A stretch of DNA of 64,000 nt. It comes from Prinia subflava. Its lineage: Eukaryota; Chordata; Aves; Passeriformes; Cisticolidae. The stretch is from the NCBI RefSeq assembly GCF_021018805.1, contig NC_086283.1:54316312-54380311 (forward strand), read 5' to 3'. This document shows positions 61,600-64,000 of this stretch, in pieces. The translations under genes were made by a program, and so were the position numbers. The first letter of the stretch is position 1; every line of letters begins with the position of its first letter. The notes below the pieces were generated by a model, which was given only the letters and a program-made list of their open reading frames with translations, searched no databases and had not been told where the DNA came from.

Positions 61600-61770
61600 C
61601 TCACTTTGTACATCTAAGATGAGCCTGTTTTGGCCTTGCAGGATATTCTCCTGGTCCTTAACTCATGCAACCCACCTTAATTTTTTGTCTCCTCTGCCCA
61701 GCTGTGGCAGGGGAGGGTGAGTGAGCAGCTTTATGAGTGCCTGGCATTTGGCCAGTGTCAAACCATGACA

Positions 61771-62070
61771 GGTATATTCAATTTCTGCATCTATGTGATT
61801 AATAGAAAACATTGAAAACTCCCAGAGCCCTGGGGAACCTCAGTGGTGACAGGATTCTAGTTTGATGCAAGCCCATTTATTGTAACCCTTCAAGCCAAAC
61901 CCCCCAGCCAGCTGTTAATCCAGCATGTTACAGACTTGTCTACATGTGTGCTGGACATTTTTTACAGAAGACATTTTTTACTATGTGAGACAGTATCAAA
62001 AGCTTTGCTAAACTCTAACGAGCCCACACTGTCTGGGTTCCCTTAGTTACAGGTGTCTGTCACCTTCTGT
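61771..62070 (-). mobile_element. CR1 LINE, antisense, continuation beyond the LTR
   Basis: After the LTR the CR1 pattern resumes in the right order: 'catctatgtgattaatagaaaac', 'ctcccagagccctggggaacctcagtggtgac', 'ccagccagctgttaatccagcatgttac', 'actatgtgagacagtatcaaaagctttgctaaactct' and 'acaggtgtctgtcacctt'. These correspond to ORF2 upstream (on the minus strand) of the part at 59903-60340. The sequence is diverged and not translatable throughout. Recognisable CR1 fades near 62070. Confidence 0.8.
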
Positions 62071-62761
62071 GTGTGTGGTGCTAAGGGCAATTTGATAACA
62101 TTTCACTCAACTGAGTGGGATACTCACCATGTTCCAGTCTGGAATTGTCACCATGTGACAGTGTCTCTTTGACTTTTCTGAATAATATATGCAAAATAAG
62201 CCTTGGGGTCATGTGAAAAGGCCACTTTTGCACTATTCAGAATGGCAGATTGATACCCTTGCGTAATGGCTTTTATGTGACAGATGTCTGCTTTTTTATG
62301 ACAGGGTTTTAGAGTAACAAGGTGAAATTAGAAAGGTATTGAAGATCAAGGGACTGGAAGGGATGAAAATCAAGTCAGAATTAAAGGTGTGTTCATTCAC
62401 TACTGGTGTCCTGCTGTTTAACACTGCTTATTAGTCCTACCATAGTGGACTGACTTCTTATCCCCAAAAGAAATCTTGGCATAATATGTGAAGTGAAAGA
62501 ACTCAAAAATTGAATTACAGGTTAGAACAAGTATGAACAGACTCCATTTTTAATATTTTTTTCCTTTTAGTTTTTGCAAAAAGGACAAAAGAAAACTGTA
62601 TCACACTCCAAATTTTGTGAATCTAGGATAATCTAGCAAAACTCTTTTCTACTGGGATAGACCACTAATGATAGAGCAGTGTTTTAAAATTCTTCTTGAT
62701 TCATTATCATCAGAATTTGTTAATACAGCTATGCTCTAGCTAACCTTATGTGCCCAATAGG

Positions 62762-62802
62762 ATGCTAATTAATTTCAGTAAAAATTCTCAGTTAATTAGC
62801 AT
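62762..62802. repeat. 11-bp perfect inverted repeat with homeodomain/octamer-like words
   Basis: ATGCTAATTAA at 62762-62772 is the exact reverse complement of TTAATTAGCAT at 62792-62802, with a 19-base spacer. Each arm contains TAATTA (homeodomain core) overlapping ATGCTAAT (octamer-like). It could be a paired transcription-factor site, but there is no gene context here, and AT-rich inverted repeats also arise by chance. Confidence 0.5.
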
Positions 62803-63089
62803 GAAGTTCAATTACATCTGTTATGTCATCTAGGTTTCTGCTCTCCTCAGAAAATATTTAATGGTGATAATTTTCAGTTTCCTCCTTAAATGAATATTAT
62901 GCAGGTAAATTTTTTAATGGGCTGAAATGGAAATTTTACATTCCCTGAAGTTTTATGAATGAAATGGATTTTTGTTTTTTCCTTAATAATTGATGTATTA
63001 GAACTCAGAATATGATACTTGAAGAATGATCAGTTTACGTTCTATTTATTTTCTTATTTGGAGGGCTAAATTATTCCTCTGTTTCCTAG

Positions 63090-63130
63090 GGGTTTTGTTT
63101 TGGTTTGGTTTGGTTTGGTTGTTGTTTTGT
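63090..63130. repeat. (GGTTT)n-like simple repeat
   Basis: Four to five GGTTT pentamers are preceded by a ggttttgttttggttt variant and followed by gttgttttg. It is a short imperfect simple repeat. Confidence 0.85.
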
Positions 63131-64000
63131 GGAATTTTTTAAATTTTTTTTTTGTACATATGGAGTGCTTTATCTGTGTTGACAGTGTCATTCAATTCAG
63201 AGACAGGGCCGCATCTGCAGATTGTAATGAAAATGGTGAATGAAGACATCTTCATCCTGATATCCAGTTTCTGATTTGCTGTACAGCTTTTTATCACGTC
63301 CATCTACACATCTATTTTTTAGTGCTCTTGTAGAACTATCAGCACTTTTGTGCACAGCACATTGGAGCACTCATATCCACTGGGAACTTTAAAAGAAAAA
63401 TATGAGACTAATACTCAGATTAAACTGAAGCCAGAGTGACTGTTAGCATGATACGATCTGCTAACATAATATGAATATATAGCCAAAAAGTGAATAATAG
63501 CCAAAAAGTTTGAATTTAGCATCATCATACTGTAGGACTGTGAGCATCTTGTGGGAAGCACTGGAATTGAGGACAGACTGAATAGCTGGCTTCTGTGGTC
63601 AGCTCTGATGGCTGTGGCAGACAGTGACTAATAGAAATTTTTCTTTTATGCTAAGCATACAGTGTTATTAAAATAACACCTGTTTATTCTGTCTTTTTGT
63701 TTAGTGGAGAACACATTCCTCTTGTGACAAGAGAAACAAGAAAATGATATGGCAGCCAGATGCTGAAGAAATGTGGAGTTTGAGGCATTTGAGCTGAAGC
63801 CAGCTGGATTTAGTTAAGATATTTCATGGCTGACTTTTTCAAATGAGTTTGCATTTGGTTGTTTTCTATAATTTGAATGTTGAAATGGTGTGGTGGAGGG
63901 GGGTGGTTGGTTTTTTATTCTAATTTTCATAACATTTCTACCTGGCTGGAACTTGGGAAGAAGGTCAGATGAGGGAGACTATGTGGCTGGCATTGTTTTT

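Larger units (their letters stand above)
60341..61770 (+). mobile_element. Common avian ERV LTR, sense, inserted in CR1, with internal minisatellite
   Basis: It starts tgttggtttttcatggcc and continues through 'ttcttggtagcagggtggcc', 'ggcttctgtgagaagcttctagaagcttcc' and a degenerate TATA region (tgtttaagaag near 60510). Next come caccaaggtcagtgg (60604-60618), a GC-rich middle expanded by a 12-unit tandem repeat, 'gggatccac/ctggagcag' words, and AATAAA at 61594-61599. The tail 'gcctggcatttggccag' ends in ccatgaca at 61770. CR1 sequence lies on both sides, so it integrated into an existing LINE. I could not define an unambiguous target duplication; a start at 60334 is an alternative. There is no internal retroviral region: it is a solo LTR. 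Long open frames on both strands come from the repeat. Confidence 0.85.
62071..64000. other. AT-rich non-coding stretch to window end
   Basis: About 1.9 kb without an open frame of note. It contains an 11-bp perfect inverted repeat (62762-62772 and 62792-62802), a (GGTTT)n stretch (63090-63130) and a short G-rich run near 63885-63906. No gene was recognised. Confidence 0.55.

Overview
This window is vertebrate nuclear DNA, almost certainly from a bird. The evidence is several 3' fragments of CR1-type LINEs, together with LTR families that I recognise from memory as avian endogenous-retrovirus LTRs. One of those LTR families has a tail ending in a 'cacctggcatc...gccagggtcaa...accaca' type sequence and is especially common in passerines and other Neoaves. 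Most of the window is AT-rich. I find no convincing protein-coding exon, tRNA, rRNA, CRISPR array or bacterial or phage gene, so the window reads as intergenic or deep intronic sequence. The long open frames are explained by GC-rich LTRs and short-period tandem repeats.

Layout: 1-720 holds a GC-rich, CpG-dense block with a 28-bp minisatellite (203-327). 720-7640 is AT-rich single-copy-looking DNA containing a small LTR tail (867-910). 7.6-10.15 kb is a stacked LTR region: an antisense LTR (about 7645-8395), a sense LTR of the common avian family (about 8660-10153), and inside the latter a complete antisense solo LTR (9095-9716) bounded by a 6-bp target duplication. 12.56-13.53 kb has a CR1 3' end followed immediately by a complete solo LTR with another perfect 6-bp target duplication. 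13.74-14.47 kb is a probable antisense LTR. 17.78-18.38 kb is a 57-unit TCTCC array fused to an antisense fragment of the common LTR family. 32.2-32.8 and 37.2-38.0 kb are sense CR1 3' ends. 51.87-53.13 kb is a CR1 3' end abutting an antisense LTR. 59.9-62.07 kb is an antisense CR1 split by a sense LTR (about 60341-61770), which carries a 12-unit 39/40-bp minisatellite. The remainder is AT-rich DNA with microsatellites.

No gene set works together here. The story is layered retroelement insertion (CR1 first, then the common LTR family, then an LTR with 6-bp duplications) and later tandem-repeat growth inside or beside the LTRs. I found no previously undescribed biological system. The items most worth checking are the nested insertion at 9.1-9.7 kb, the two tandem arrays linked to LTRs, the GC-rich block at the left edge, and a perfect inverted repeat of homeodomain/octamer-like motifs at 62.76-62.80 kb. 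Family assignments come from recognising sequence patterns without a database search.
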